Origin: Aeromonas tecta
GTDB taxonomy: Bacteria; Pseudomonadota; Gammaproteobacteria; Enterobacterales; Aeromonadaceae
Assembly: GCF_000820185.1 (NCBI RefSeq)
Contig: NZ_CDCA01000005.1
Location: 50,689 to 83,794 of the forward strand
Length of the DNA: 33,106 nt
Direction: 5' to 3'
How positions within the stretch are numbered: position 1 is the first letter of the stretch; the number at the start of each line of letters is the position of its first letter. A program made the translations under genes and the position numbers. This document shows, one piece after another, positions 8,011 to 16,769 of the stretch. Under the pieces are notes generated by a model. It was not told the origin of the DNA. It searched no databases and was given only the letters and a program-made list of their open reading frames with translations.

Positions 8011-8043
8011 AAAAAAGAAAAGACGCCTCAAGGGCGTCTTTTT
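8011..8043. terminator. Intrinsic terminator behind guaA
   Basis: Stem AAAAGACGCC/GGCGTCTTTT (8018-8027 with 8033-8042), five-base loop. Both strands carry T-runs (minus: TTTTCTTTTTT; plus: CTTTTTG). It ends the leftward guaBA transcript about 40 nt past the guaA stop and could also stop rightward transcription. Confidence 0.85.
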
Positions 8044-8081
8044 GACAGTTTTGCACTATCGGCAGGAAGAGGCGCTAATGC

Positions 8082-9671
8082 TTATTCCCATTCGATGGTT
8101 GCAGGCGGCTTACCGGAGACGTCGTACACCACGCGGGAGATGCCGTTGATCTCGTTGATGATGCGATTCGACACCAGGCCGAGGAAGTCATAGGGCAGAT
8201 GAGCCCAGTGAGCGGTCATGAAGTCGATGGTCTCGACGGCGCGAAGGGCAATGACCCAGTCGTATTTGCGACCGTCACCCATGACACCGACGGAGCGCAC
8301 CGGCAGGAAGACGGCGAACGCCTGGCTGACCTGGTTGTAGAGGTCGGCCTTGCGCAGCTCTTCGATGAAGATGGCATCGGCCTTGCGCAGCAGCTCGCAA
8401 TACTCTTTCTTCACTTCGCCCAGTACTCGCACACCCAGACCCGGGCCCGGGAACGGATGACGGTAGAGCATGTCGTAGGGCAGACCCAGCTCCAGACCGA
8501 CACGACGCACCTCGTCCTTGAACAGCTCGCGCAGCGGCTCGACCAGACCCATCTTCATCTCGTCCGGCAGGCCGCCGACGTTATGGTGAGACTTGATGAC
8601 GTGGGCCTTGCCGGTGGCGCTGGCGGCCGACTCGATGACATCCGGGTAGATGGTACCCTGAGCCAGCCACTTGGCGTTTTTCAGCTTCTTGGCTTCGTCG
8701 TCGAACACTTCCACGAAGACGCGGCCGATGGCCTTGCGCTTGGCTTCCGGCTCGTCGATGCCCTTGAGGGCCCCGAGGAAGCGCTCTTCGGCGTCGACTT
8801 TGATGATCTTGAGACCAAAGTGGTCACCGAACATCTCCATCACCTGCACGCCTTCGTTCAGACGCAGCAGGCCGTTGTCGACGAACACGCAGGTCAGGCG
8901 ATCACCGATGGCGCGGTGCACCAGCATGGCGACGACGGAGGAGTCCACCCCGCCGGACAGACCCAGGATCACCTCGTCGTCACCCACCTGCGCGCGGATG
9001 CGGGCAACGGCGTCATCGATGATGGTGGCCGGGGTCCACAGGCAGGCGCAACCGCAGATGTCCTTGACGAAGTGCTCGAGCAGACGGGCGCCCTGACGGG
9101 TGTGGGTCACTTCCGGGTGGAACTGCACGCCGTAGAATTTCTTCTCTTCACAGGCCATGGCGGCGTGTGGGCAGGTCGCGGTCTGGGCGATGGTGGTGAA
9201 ACCGGCCGGGATCTCGGTGACCTTGTCGCCGTGGCTCATCCAGACGTCCAGCAGGGCGTGGCCGTTGGGAGCGATGGCGTCTTCGATGTTGCGCAGCAAG
9301 GCGCTGGTTTGGCCGGATTGACCCAGCACTTCGACCTGGGCATAACCAAATTCACGTTCGGTGGAAGATTGCACCTTGCCACCGAGCTGCTCGGCCATGG
9401 TCTGCATGCCGTAGCAGATGCCGAACACCGGCACGCCGGCGTTGAACACGTACTCGGGCGCACGCGGGCTGCCGGCTTCGGTCACGGACTCGGGGCCGCC
9501 GGAGAGGATGATGCCGTTGGGATTGAATTCGCGGATCTGCGCTTCGGTCACATCCCAGGCCCACAGCTCGCAGTAGACGCCGATTTCACGGACGCGGCGG
9601 GCGATCAGCTGGGTGTACTGTGAACCGAAATCCAAAATGAGAATGCGGTGAGCGTGAATGTTGTTAGTCAT
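8082..9671 (-). CDS. guaA: GMP synthase (glutamine-hydrolysing)
   Basis: A 529-residue cytosolic enzyme converting XMP, glutamine and ATP to GMP, the last step of guanylate synthesis. The N-terminal class I glutamine amidotransferase domain shows [13 protein letters not shown] start [18 protein letters not shown] (~11-28), the nucleophile Cys86 in FGICYGMQ, and the catalytic HPEVTHT region. The ATP-pyrophosphatase domain follows, with the P-loop LSGGVDSSV, and the C-terminal dimerisation domain ends in IEWE as in Escherichia coli GuaA. Length matches the family (525 in E. coli). It is the second gene of a leftward guaB-guaA operon, 69 nt behind guaB, with a hairpin between the two. AGGAATAAA precedes the ATG. 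Identification is certain. Confidence 0.99.
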   Translation of the reverse strand: MTNNIHAHRILILDFGSQYTQLIARRVREIGVYCELWAWDVTEAQIREFNPNGIILSGGPESVTEAGSPRAPEYVFNAGVPVFGICYGMQTMAEQLGGKVQSSTEREFGYAQVEVLGQSGQTSALLRNIEDAIAPNGHALLDVWMSHGDKVTEIPAGFTTIAQTATCPHAAMACEEKKFYGVQFHPEVTHTRQGARLLEHFVKDICGCACLWTPATIIDDAVARIRAQVGDDEVILGLSGGVDSSVVAMLVHRAIGDRLTCVFVDNGLLRLNEGVQVMEMFGDHFGLKIIKVDAEERFLGALKGIDEPEAKRKAIGRVFVEVFDDEAKKLKNAKWLAQGTIYPDVIESAASATGKAHVIKSHHNVGGLPDEMKMGLVEPLRELFKDEVRRVGLELGLPYDMLYRHPFPGPGLGVRVLGEVKKEYCELLRKADAIFIEELRKADLYNQVSQAFAVFLPVRSVGVMGDGRKYDWVIALRAVETIDFMTAHWAHLPYDFLGLVSNRIINEINGISRVVYDVSGKPPATIEWE

Positions 9672-9717
9672 TTTATTCCTGCATCAGGCTGGTGTGGGGA
9701 TAAAAAGGAATTAAAGA

Positions 9718-9740
9718 AACGGGGCCAGAGCCCCGTTTTA
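9718..9740 (-). terminator. Intercistronic hairpin between guaB and guaA
   Basis: Stem AACGGGGC/GCCCCGTT (9718-9725 with 9730-9737), loop CAGA, touching the guaB stop codon. On the minus strand it is followed by GTTTCTTTAATT, a moderate U-tract. It could act as a partial terminator lowering guaA relative to guaB, or as a 3' stabilising structure. Confidence 0.6.
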
Positions 9741-11204
9741 TCAGCCCATCCGGTAGTTGGGGGCTTCTTTGGTGATGGTCACGTCGTGGACGTGGGACTC
9801 TTTCATCCCGGCGCCCGAAATGCGCACGAACTCGGCCTTGGTGCGCATCTCGTCGATGGTGGCGCTGCCGGTCAAGCCCATGGAGGAGCGCAGGCCGCCC
9901 ATCTGCTGGTGAATGATCTCTTTGAGGCGGCCCTTGTATGGCACCCGCCCTTCGATCCCTTCCGGCACCAGTTTGTCGGCGGCGTTGTCGCTCTGGAAGT
10001 AGCGATCGCTTGAACCCTTGGACATGGCGCCCAAGGAGCCCATGCCGCGGTAGGACTTGAAGGAGCGACCCTGGTAGAGCTCGATTTCCCCTGGCGCCTC
10101 TTCGGTACCGGCGAACATGGAGCCGACCATGACACTGCTGGCGCCGGCGGCGATGGCCTTGGCCAGGTCACCGGAGAAGCGGATGCCGCCATCGGCAATC
10201 ACCGGAATACCGGTGCCTTCCAGCGCGTCAACGGCGTCGGAGATGGCGGTGATCTGGGGCACGCCGACACCGGTCACGATGCGGGTAGTACAGATGGAGC
10301 CAGGGCCGATGCCGACCTTGACCGCATTGACGCCGGCAGCGACCAGGGCCAGGGCGCCAGCACCAGTCGCCACGTTGCCACCGATGATCTGCAGGTCTGG
10401 GTAGGCTTGGCGGGTCGCCTTGATGCGATCCAGCACGCCCTGAGAGTGGCCGTGGGAGGAGTCAATCAGCAGCACGTCCACACCGGCTTCGACCAGGGCG
10501 GCGACGCGCTCTTCGTTGCCGGCACCGGCACCGACGGCGGCACCGACTCGCAGACGACCGCGCTCGTCTTTACAGGCGTTCGGTTTGCGTTCGGCTTTCT
10601 GGAAGTCTTTAACGGTGATCATGCCCTTGAGTTTGAAGTCGGCATCGACCACCAGCACCTTCTCGATACGGTGCTTCTGCATCAGGGCAACCACCTCTTC
10701 ACGAGGGGCCCCTTCACGCACGGTGACCAGACGATCTTTCTGGGTCATGATTTGTTCGACGGTCTGGGAGAGATCGATCACGAAGCGCACGTCACGGCCG
10801 GTAATGATACCCACCAGCACGTTGCCCTCGGTCACCACAGGGTAACCAGCGAAGCCGTTCTTGAGGCTCAGCTCTTTGATCTGGGCGATGGTCATGTCGG
10901 GACGCACGGTGACCGGGTCGGAAACGACGCCGCTCTCGTACTTCTTGACCTTGCGCACTTCGAAGGCCTGTTGCTCGATGGACATGTTCTTGTGAATAAA
11001 GCCAATACCGCCTTCCTGGGCCAGTGCGATAGCCAGACGGGCTTCGGTCACTGTGTCCATGGCAGCGGAAATCATTGGGATATTCAGGGAGATAGCAGAC
11101 GTGAGCTTGGTGCGCAGGTCGGCGGTATTCGGAAGAACAGTGGAGTGTGCTGGAACCAACAATACATCGTCGAAGGTCAGCGCTTCTTTGGCAATCCTGA
11201 GCAT
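9741..11204 (-). CDS. guaB: Inosine-5'-monophosphate dehydrogenase
   Basis: A 487-residue cytosolic enzyme oxidising IMP to XMP with NAD+, the committed step of guanine nucleotide synthesis. It has a (beta/alpha)8 barrel interrupted by two CBS domains (~93-205), the regulatory Bateman module. The catalytic loop [15 protein letters not shown] places the nucleophile at Cys305, the same number as in E. coli. [13 protein letters not shown] and the phosphate-binding [11 protein letters not shown] are intact, as is the flap segment [16 protein letters not shown] ribosome-binding site lies nine bases before ATG. It is first in the guaBA operon. In E. coli guaB diverges from xseA; here xseA is about 8.8 kb away. 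Identification is certain. Confidence 0.99.
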   Translation of the reverse strand: MLRIAKEALTFDDVLLVPAHSTVLPNTADLRTKLTSAISLNIPMISAAMDTVTEARLAIALAQEGGIGFIHKNMSIEQQAFEVRKVKKYESGVVSDPVTVRPDMTIAQIKELSLKNGFAGYPVVTEGNVLVGIITGRDVRFVIDLSQTVEQIMTQKDRLVTVREGAPREEVVALMQKHRIEKVLVVDADFKLKGMITVKDFQKAERKPNACKDERGRLRVGAAVGAGAGNEERVAALVEAGVDVLLIDSSHGHSQGVLDRIKATRQAYPDLQIIGGNVATGAGALALVAAGVNAVKVGIGPGSICTTRIVTGVGVPQITAISDAVDALEGTGIPVIADGGIRFSGDLAKAIAAGASSVMVGSMFAGTEEAPGEIELYQGRSFKSYRGMGSLGAMSKGSSDRYFQSDNAADKLVPEGIEGRVPYKGRLKEIIHQQMGGLRSSMGLTGSATIDEMRTKAEFVRISGAGMKESHVHDVTITKEAPNYRMG

Positions 11205-11250
11205 GGCAATATCTCACCGTTGAGGAGTGGGGTTAAAATATTGCCGACAA

Positions 11251-11279
11251 ATTTTACTCATGCATTGGCCACTGGTAAA
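11251..11279 (-). promoter_or_regulatory. Candidate sigma70 promoter of guaBA
   Basis: On the minus strand TTTACC (11274-11279) and TAAAAT (11251-11256) are separated by exactly 17 nt, giving a start near 11244 and a leader of about 40 nt. No PurR-type palindrome is evident nearby. Consensus-based only. Confidence 0.5.
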
Positions 11280-11471
11280 GAAGTTTTTTGAATTTTTTAT
11301 GGTGTAGCCCGGTTTAACGCCGCCAACGGGGCAAAAAACTAATAAATTCAGGCGTAACCATGCCATTTTCCACGACAAGATGATCTTTTTCGCCGTTGGC
11401 CCCTCATTTTGTTCGAACCGGCCGTTAGATTATTTTTTAACCCGATATACCCGACCCGGCAATCAGGCCGA

Positions 11472-12104
11472 TCAGGTACCCTGATAGCGGCCCGGCTTGT
11501 GCCAGTTCATCAGCATGGCGTTCATGGCGAGCGCACTTAAGGTCGACCAGAGCAGCAGGGGCAACGGCAAGGTGAGCAGGGAGAGTGCAAACACCAGCAC
11601 GTCGAGCAACATCTGGCTCTTGCCCGCATTGATGCCGGCGCGGCGCTGCAACCAGAGCGTCACCACGCCGACGCCCCCGACCGAGGCATTGTGGCGAGCC
11701 AGGGAGAGTACTCCCATGCCGAGGAAGGTGCCCCCCACCAGGGCGGCAAACAGCGGGTGAATGTAGCTCACCGTCAACAGCAGCGGCACCCCCTGGGTCG
11801 CGGCCGAGAGCGCCAGGTTGACCAGCAGGGTCTTGAGCATGAAGTCGCGGCCCATGGTGAAGTAGCTGAACACCAGAAACGGCAAGTTTGCCAGGAAGAA
11901 CAGCAGGCCGATGGGCAGGCTGCTGACGTGGGCGAGCAGCAGCGCAATGCCGGCGATGCCGCCGGTGATCATGCCGGAGCACTTGAGCAGATTGAGCCCC
12001 ACGGCGATAAACATGACGCCGAGCACCATGCCGTAGACATCGTCCTTGAGGGTATGTGCCAGCCCCTTGTTCACCGGGGATGACATGGTCATTTCACCTT
12101 CCAT
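11472..12104 (-). CDS. YitT-family integral membrane protein
   Basis: A 210-residue inner-membrane protein of the YitT/DUF161 family with about five or six hydrophobic segments, beginning with DVYGMVLGVMFIAVGLNLLK. Family hallmarks include GMITGGIAGIALLL and the later NASVGGVGVVTLWLQRRAGINAGK. It lacks the C-terminal DUF2179 domain found in Firmicute YitT proteins, as is usual for proteobacterial members. Transport substrate is not established for the family. The frame is open to 12284, but AAGGAG lies directly before the ATG at 12104 and upstream residues have no membrane or family character; ATG at 12092 or 12086 is also possible. It is leftward and 267 nt upstream of guaB, probably a separate transcript because guaB has its own promoter. 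Confidence 0.85.
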   Translation of the reverse strand: MEGEMTMSSPVNKGLAHTLKDDVYGMVLGVMFIAVGLNLLKCSGMITGGIAGIALLLAHVSSLPIGLLFFLANLPFLVFSYFTMGRDFMLKTLLVNLALSAATQGVPLLLTVSYIHPLFAALVGGTFLGMGVLSLARHNASVGGVGVVTLWLQRRAGINAGKSQMLLDVLVFALSLLTLPLPLLLWSTLSALAMNAMLMNWHKPGRYQGT

Positions 12105-12774
12105 ATGACTCCTTTTTTGACTCTGAAAAATCCAATCACTCGCCCCCCTGTGTCGATCCCTGGCCACATTCGGGGCGTCGTATGCTCTCACTATCTTGAA
12201 TGGCCGTCGCCTGCCGGTGAGGGAACTCATTTCCCAGCCCGCGAGATGTCGACAAACTACAGCAAAAACGGCGCCAACCAACACAAGAGACTATTAAACA
12301 ATGAATATTTGAATTTAACGTCTGATATTTATCACTCAGGCAGTTCATTTAAACTGCCTGAAAACACCCGGATCCGGTGAGTCAGCATGTTTGCACTGCC
12401 CAAGGGGGCCGCTGCTTAAAACTCGGTCACGGCTCAGGTTTGAAATAGGCGAGAGGCAGGCGGTGCAAGGCCTGCAGCCGAATTGGGATAGGCCACGTCC
12501 TCACACGGGCCCGCAGTTATGGCCCAGAGTGCCGGTTTGGATGCATCACGACACGCACCACCAAGGTGCAACAGCACCACTTCGGTGCAGAAAATCCATT
12601 CAAGCGCCTAGCAACCAGGGGCAAGCAAGCCGAGCGCCTTCCCCTGACGCCGCACAAAAGTGCCCTCCCCTGGCAAGCCACTGGGGCTCTCTCTTGGGGC
12701 ATACAAGCGCCCTCTCCTGTATTGCATTCGGGGGGCGTTGCCATTGATTCAGGGAGCGCCGCGCATATCGCAGC

Positions 12775-12865
12775 GGGTAGCGGGTAGCTGGTAGCTGGTA
12801 GCTGGTAGCTGGTAGCTGGTAGCTGGTAGCTGGTAGCTGGTAGCTGGTAGCTGGTAGCTGGTAGC
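12775..12865. repeat. Heptanucleotide tandem repeat, 13 units
   Basis: Thirteen uninterrupted 7-bp units: two of GGGTAGC (12775-12788) followed by eleven exact TGGTAGC (12789-12865). Such perfect short arrays change copy number by replication slippage, so this is a likely variable-number locus. It lies about 135 nt beyond the amylase stop codon, downstream of the amylase terminator, and upstream of no gene reading away from it. Confidence 0.95.
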
Positions 12866-12910
12866 ACGAGTATCCGCCACACGGCTCCAAAGCTGGTATA
12901 AAACGGACGT

Positions 12911-12934
12911 AAAAAGTCGGCCCTTGGGCCGACT
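12911..12934 (-). terminator. Terminator of the amylase gene
   Basis: Perfect stem AGTCGGCCC/GGGCCGACT (12915-12934, two-base centre) followed on the minus strand by TTTTTAC. It lies about 70 nt past the amylase stop. Confidence 0.85.
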
Positions 12935-13000
12935 CTGGATACATGCGTTATCACCTCAGCGAGAGGTAGTCCCGGTGTGCCGGGCTTTGCATGCGCCTTA

Positions 13001-16000
13001 TCATTTCAAATACTTGCCATCGCTCCCTACCTTGCCTGGGCCATTGAGCACCCAGACTCGCGCCGAGTAGGCGGGCACCGCGAAGCTCAGGTTGCCATTG
13101 CTGACGTTGACCGTGGTGCCGGTCACCGCGTCCTTGTAGCTGCCGTTCTTGATGCCGCTGATGCTTATCTGCTGGGCCGAGTTCGCCGCTAGGCCGACCG
13201 CTGCATAGCTGCCCTCGGCGCCGAGATCGCGCACAAAGCTCATGCCGCTGCCCCACTCGCTCACCTGACTCATGGGCGCCTTCTGCAGGGCGGGAACCGC
13301 CTTGCGGATCAGGTTCAGGCGCTTGATGTGCTGATAGAGCGGGTGGGAGGCGGTCGCCGGGTTGTCCAGCACATCGCCGTAGTAGGCGCGGCCGGTCTGA
13401 TCCACCGTCATGGTGGCGCCGTCGATGTCTTGCGGCTTGCCGGCCTGGAACATCACCTCCTCCCCGTAGTAGAGGGTCGGGATGCCCCGCGCCGTCCACA
13501 GCAGGTTGTAGGTCATGGCCGCGTTGCCCTCTTCCCCGCCGTAGCGGTACTTGAAGTCGTTGTCCGGCCCCACGTCGTGGTTCTGGAAGAAGGTAATGAG
13601 CTTGGTGGCATCCCCGTAGACCCAGTCCATGCCGAAGATCCCGCCCACCCCGCCAAAACTGCCCTTGGTGACGTTGTCGCGGAAGGTGGAGAACAGGGAG
13701 AAGTCCAGCACCGACAGGCCCGAATCCCCGCCGGCGCGCGGATTGGCCGGATCGCTGGTGGTGCGGGTGTACCACCAGGGGCGGATCACCGCGGAGGCGT
13801 TGTCGTTGGCGATCTCAGACCCCCAACCGGTGCCCTTCACCAGATTCTCGCCAAACACGAACAGCCCCGGTTTGTGGGTCTGCCAGTCGTGGACATAGGT
13901 CAGCAGCTCATCGCGCTCGATATGCTTGAGGGTATCGATGCGAATGGCGTCGACCCCCATGTCGAGGTACTGATGGATGGCGCCATTGATGTAGGCCTTG
14001 ACGTTCGCGTTGCCGGTGGCCAAGTCGATGCAATCCCCCGCCATGTGCTTGCGCTGCAAGGAGAGCGGATTCTCCCAGTCACCGCCGGACATGAAACCGT
14101 CAAGGTGATACCAGGCCGGATCCAGCCCCTGGGCGTCGATGCCAAAGAAGCGGTTGGGGTTGTAACCGGCGCTCGGTACCGTGCTGCCGGTCTTGGGATC
14201 CACCAAGGGCACCAGCCCTTCAGGATCGGACTGGCAGCGCGCCTTGTACCAGTCGGGAGCCGCCGGGTTGTCATCGTCACAACGGTTCGTGCTGGCGTAA
14301 TCCCCGAGGTTGCCCTGATAGGGACCGTTGTTGATCAGCCCCTGTTTGGAACCGGTCGGCACATAGTATTTGACGGGCAGATGGTCAATCCAGGTCTTGC
14401 CCCGCAGGCCGTACTGGCTGGTGTGGTTGATCACCACATCCTGTATCACCTTGATCCCCTTGGCGTGGGCCGCCTGGATAAACTCACGGTAACCCGCCCC
14501 CGGCGACTCCAGCCGGGGGTCGACCCGGTAGAAGTCGTAGGCGTGATAGCCGTGATAGTCGAGGCCGGAGCGGTTCTCCACCGGCGGCGTCACCCAGATG
14601 GCGGTGAAGCCGAGATCCTTGATGTAGTCGAGTTTGGCGATGAGCCCCTTGAAGTCGCCGCGCCAATGGGGATCCCCTGCCTTGTAGCGATCCCGGTTGT
14701 AATAGTTGTTGCCGGCATCCCCGTCGTAGAAGCGAGCGGTCAGCAGAAAGTAGATGCTCTCCCCCCGAAAATCACCCGCAGCCACTGCCTGATCGCCGAT
14801 GTAGTAGCTGAAACTCTGCTCACGGCGATTGCCGGCAGCATCAACACTCAAGGTTTTGATCACCAGATCGACGCCACTACCCTTGTCGCTGGCGCTGAAC
14901 ACTTGGCCGTTGTAGAGGGCGGAGCTGGTGCTCGGGGTGCTGCCATCCAGGGTGAAGTAGAGCTTGGGCGCGCTGTCCTTGTCATCACTCACCGTGAGGG
15001 TGATGGACTGCGCCTGGGCATAGTTGCCGGGGGCCGGGCTAGCGCTCACCGTCGGGGCCTGAGTGTCCGCGCCCGCAAGCGGTGCCACGTCCAGCGCCTT
15101 GCTCTTGGCATCGAAGCAGATGCGATAGCGGGTGTTGCCGGTCACCTTGTAGTCCTGGGCCGGGTAGGCTTCGGTCCAGTCCCCCTTGTGATCCACCTTG
15201 AAGCGGGGATCGCTGCTGCCAAAGGCCTGCTCGGTACAGAAGGTCACCCCGTCCTGACTGGTCATGGCGGTCAGGCCCCAGTTGTTGGGGGTGCCGCGGA
15301 AGTACCACTTGTCGCTGGCTTGCGGGGCCGCCACCACCACGCTGGCGCTGCTGCTCCCCTTGGCGCCCTGATCGTCGCTCACCGTCAGGCCGTAGGTAAA
15401 GGTGCCCGCCAAGCTGGTGTTGACCACGATACTCTCGGTGGTTTCGCCGCTGCTCCACAGATAACTCGCTATCTGGCCGTCCGGATCTGTGGAGTCGCTG
15501 CCGCTTAATGTCAGCGCCTCACCCATCGCCACATTGACGGTGCCGCCCGGGGTGATCACCGCCAGCGGCGGCTGGTTGTCATCCCCAAGGGGGGTGATGC
15601 TGTAGGCCTGAGTCTCGTCGTTGACCTGGAAGCGCACCGTGCCGGCGCCGCTCCAGAAGATGTCGCCGCCGCTGCGCTCGAGCACCCCGTCGGCATTGCT
15701 GTCGCCAAAGCTGGTCACCCAGTCACCGGCCTGATCGAACTTGAGGCGCTGGCTGACCTTGCCATCCATGTAGGCCTCGGCCTGCCACAGGTGATCCCCG
15801 ACCAGGGTCATGGGCAGGCTGGCCCAGCCGTTGAAGGTGCCGCGCACCTGCAGCTGTGGCCAGCGCTTGGCAAAGCCAGTCTGCTCGCAGCTATCGACCG
15901 CCGTGGCGGTGATGGCCTGAGTGCCGGCGTTGATGCGAATTTGATAGTGGGTATTGGCATTGACCAGGCGATCGGCCGCCGGGTAGCTCTGCTGCCAGTT

Positions 16001-16210
16001 GCCGTATCTGTCTATCTTGAAGCGCGGGCCGCCGCTGGCGTCTCCGCCCTGAAACAGCTGGCAGGTATCGAAATTGACGCCATCGGTCGAGACCATGGCG
16101 GTCGCCGCCCATCCATTCGCGGTACCACGGAAGAACCACTCTGTCGCCGCCGCATGTGGCGACGCCATGAGCGATCCCAACAATCCGGCCGCGATAATCC
16201 ATCTAGCCAT
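13001..16210 (-). CDS. Large secreted multimodular alpha-amylase (GH13)
   Basis: A 1069-residue extracellular starch-degrading enzyme. The signal peptide is MARWIIAAGLLGSLMASPHA(AA). Three related beta-rich modules each open with RGTxN(G/N)W: ~24-105, ~122-206 and ~301-378; they are probably starch-binding. A PKD domain lies at ~213-296 (TDPDGQIASYLWSSG), and a chitobiase-C-terminal-like Ig module at ~385-472. The GH13 barrel follows with all four conserved regions: DVVINH (591-596), GVDAIRID with nucleophile Asp759, FGEN with acid/base Glu788, and FQNHD with Asp879. A beta-sandwich C domain ends the protein. The start is supported by AAAGGA seven bases before ATG. It is a single leftward gene with its own terminator. 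Activity on alpha-1,4-glucans is confident; the exact subfamily is not. Confidence 0.95.
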   Translation of the reverse strand: MARWIIAAGLLGSLMASPHAAATEWFFRGTANGWAATAMVSTDGVNFDTCQLFQGGDASGGPRFKIDRYGNWQQSYPAADRLVNANTHYQIRINAGTQAITATAVDSCEQTGFAKRWPQLQVRGTFNGWASLPMTLVGDHLWQAEAYMDGKVSQRLKFDQAGDWVTSFGDSNADGVLERSGGDIFWSGAGTVRFQVNDETQAYSITPLGDDNQPPLAVITPGGTVNVAMGEALTLSGSDSTDPDGQIASYLWSSGETTESIVVNTSLAGTFTYGLTVSDDQGAKGSSSASVVVAAPQASDKWYFRGTPNNWGLTAMTSQDGVTFCTEQAFGSSDPRFKVDHKGDWTEAYPAQDYKVTGNTRYRICFDAKSKALDVAPLAGADTQAPTVSASPAPGNYAQAQSITLTVSDDKDSAPKLYFTLDGSTPSTSSALYNGQVFSASDKGSGVDLVIKTLSVDAAGNRREQSFSYYIGDQAVAAGDFRGESIYFLLTARFYDGDAGNNYYNRDRYKAGDPHWRGDFKGLIAKLDYIKDLGFTAIWVTPPVENRSGLDYHGYHAYDFYRVDPRLESPGAGYREFIQAAHAKGIKVIQDVVINHTSQYGLRGKTWIDHLPVKYYVPTGSKQGLINNGPYQGNLGDYASTNRCDDDNPAAPDWYKARCQSDPEGLVPLVDPKTGSTVPSAGYNPNRFFGIDAQGLDPAWYHLDGFMSGGDWENPLSLQRKHMAGDCIDLATGNANVKAYINGAIHQYLDMGVDAIRIDTLKHIERDELLTYVHDWQTHKPGLFVFGENLVKGTGWGSEIANDNASAVIRPWWYTRTTSDPANPRAGGDSGLSVLDFSLFSTFRDNVTKGSFGGVGGIFGMDWVYGDATKLITFFQNHDVGPDNDFKYRYGGEEGNAAMTYNLLWTARGIPTLYYGEEVMFQAGKPQDIDGATMTVDQTGRAYYGDVLDNPATASHPLYQHIKRLNLIRKAVPALQKAPMSQVSEWGSGMSFVRDLGAEGSYAAVGLAANSAQQISISGIKNGSYKDAVTGTTVNVSNGNLSFAVPAYSARVWVLNGPGKVGSDGKYLK

Positions 16211-16769
16211 TGATAGTCCTTTATTTTCATTGTTTTGTGTGTGACGCCGGTGTGCCCCGGCATTTCCCCATCCGCTACAGTCCCGCCTTCAGATGAGCCC
16301 AGCCAGTCTAGGGCGCAAATTGGCCGATCAATGACCCTTAGCGTGCAAAATGTGACCAGAATCGACCTTGGCATTGGCTATATGCGATTGATAGCGCTTT
16401 CATTTCTGCCATCTAGCCAAGTCCTGAATGCGGGCTGCCATAGAGTGACAAGATCCTCTGCAATGGCGATGAGGCGGCGGATAAAGCGGCAACTCTCAGT
16501 GCCACGTGTTTGCCCACCTCCTATGTCCCTCAGCGTCTTGCAGGCGCTGCGGTGAGCCACCTCGTGCGCCGAGCAGTGTCAGATAGGCCAGATTCGTCCC
16601 TAATTGGCGTCAGATGGCCATCTGGGCAGGGTTTTCGATTAAAACAAGATTGATAATCTTTCTTGTTTACACCTCTGAGGTAGCGCATGCTTGGCGGCAA
16701 GGCCCGGTTCTGGCGCCTGCAACATAGGCGTTCGAGACCGAATATGACTAGCTGGAAGGAAGAGATGTG
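16211..16769. promoter_or_regulatory. Divergent control region, amylase / tonB
   Basis: About 560 nt between divergent starts with no credible gene. The amylase side has a LacI-family-like dyad TGATAGCGCTTTCA at 16389-16402, 180 nt before the start. A perfect 14-bp palindrome CAGATGGCCATCTG lies at 16611-16624. The tonB side has a probable Fur box around 16643-16667. I found no convincing MalT or CRP site. Confidence 0.5.
16643..16667. promoter_or_regulatory. Probable Fur box upstream of tonB
   Basis: Outer arms AACAAGA/TCTTGTT and inner arms AAGATT-GAT-AATCTT make a symmetrical site whose core TGATAAT (16651-16657) is a perfect left half of the Fur 7-1-7 motif; the right half matches poorly (3 of 7). 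It lies about 105 nt before the tonB ATG, a usual place for iron repression of tonB-exbBD operons. Confidence 0.55.

Larger units (their letters stand above)
12105..13000. other. Long noncoding region between yitT-like gene and amylase
   Basis: Nearly 900 nt with no convincing gene on either strand. Left part: AT-rich presumed yitT-like promoter, plus a 10-bp stem TCAGGCAGTT/AACTGCCTGA at 12336-12361. Middle: two adjacent small hairpins GCACC-N5-GGTGC (12555-12569 and 12574-12588). Right part: the heptamer repeat (12775-12865) and the amylase terminator (12911-12934). The open frames that span the repeat arise from the repeat itself. Confidence 0.6.

Noticed and set aside
8199..9623. A 474-codon open frame opposite guaA
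   Set aside because: Antisense shadow of a certain gene; the His/Asp/Gly-rich translation has no recognisable family.
12775..12865. CRISPR-like appearance of the repeat
   Set aside because: Units are 7 bp, contiguous and without spacers; no cas genes are present.
12517..12954. A minus-strand frame encoding repeated ATSYQLP
   Set aside because: The pattern is simply the translation of the heptamer repeat; flanking residues have no protein character and overlap a terminator.
13328..15508. A 726-codon open frame on the plus strand opposite the amylase gene
   Set aside because: It lies wholly antisense to a gene with complete GH13 motifs; GC-rich codon use of the real gene keeps the opposite frame open. 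No domain character.
16255..16285. MalT-box-like GGATGGGG on the minus strand before the amylase gene
   Set aside because: Does not match GGGGA(T/G)GAGG, and no second properly spaced copy was found.
16340..16360. Possible CRP half-site TGTGACCAGAATCGAC before the amylase gene
   Set aside because: Second half-site matches at only two positions; spacing to any promoter is unclear.
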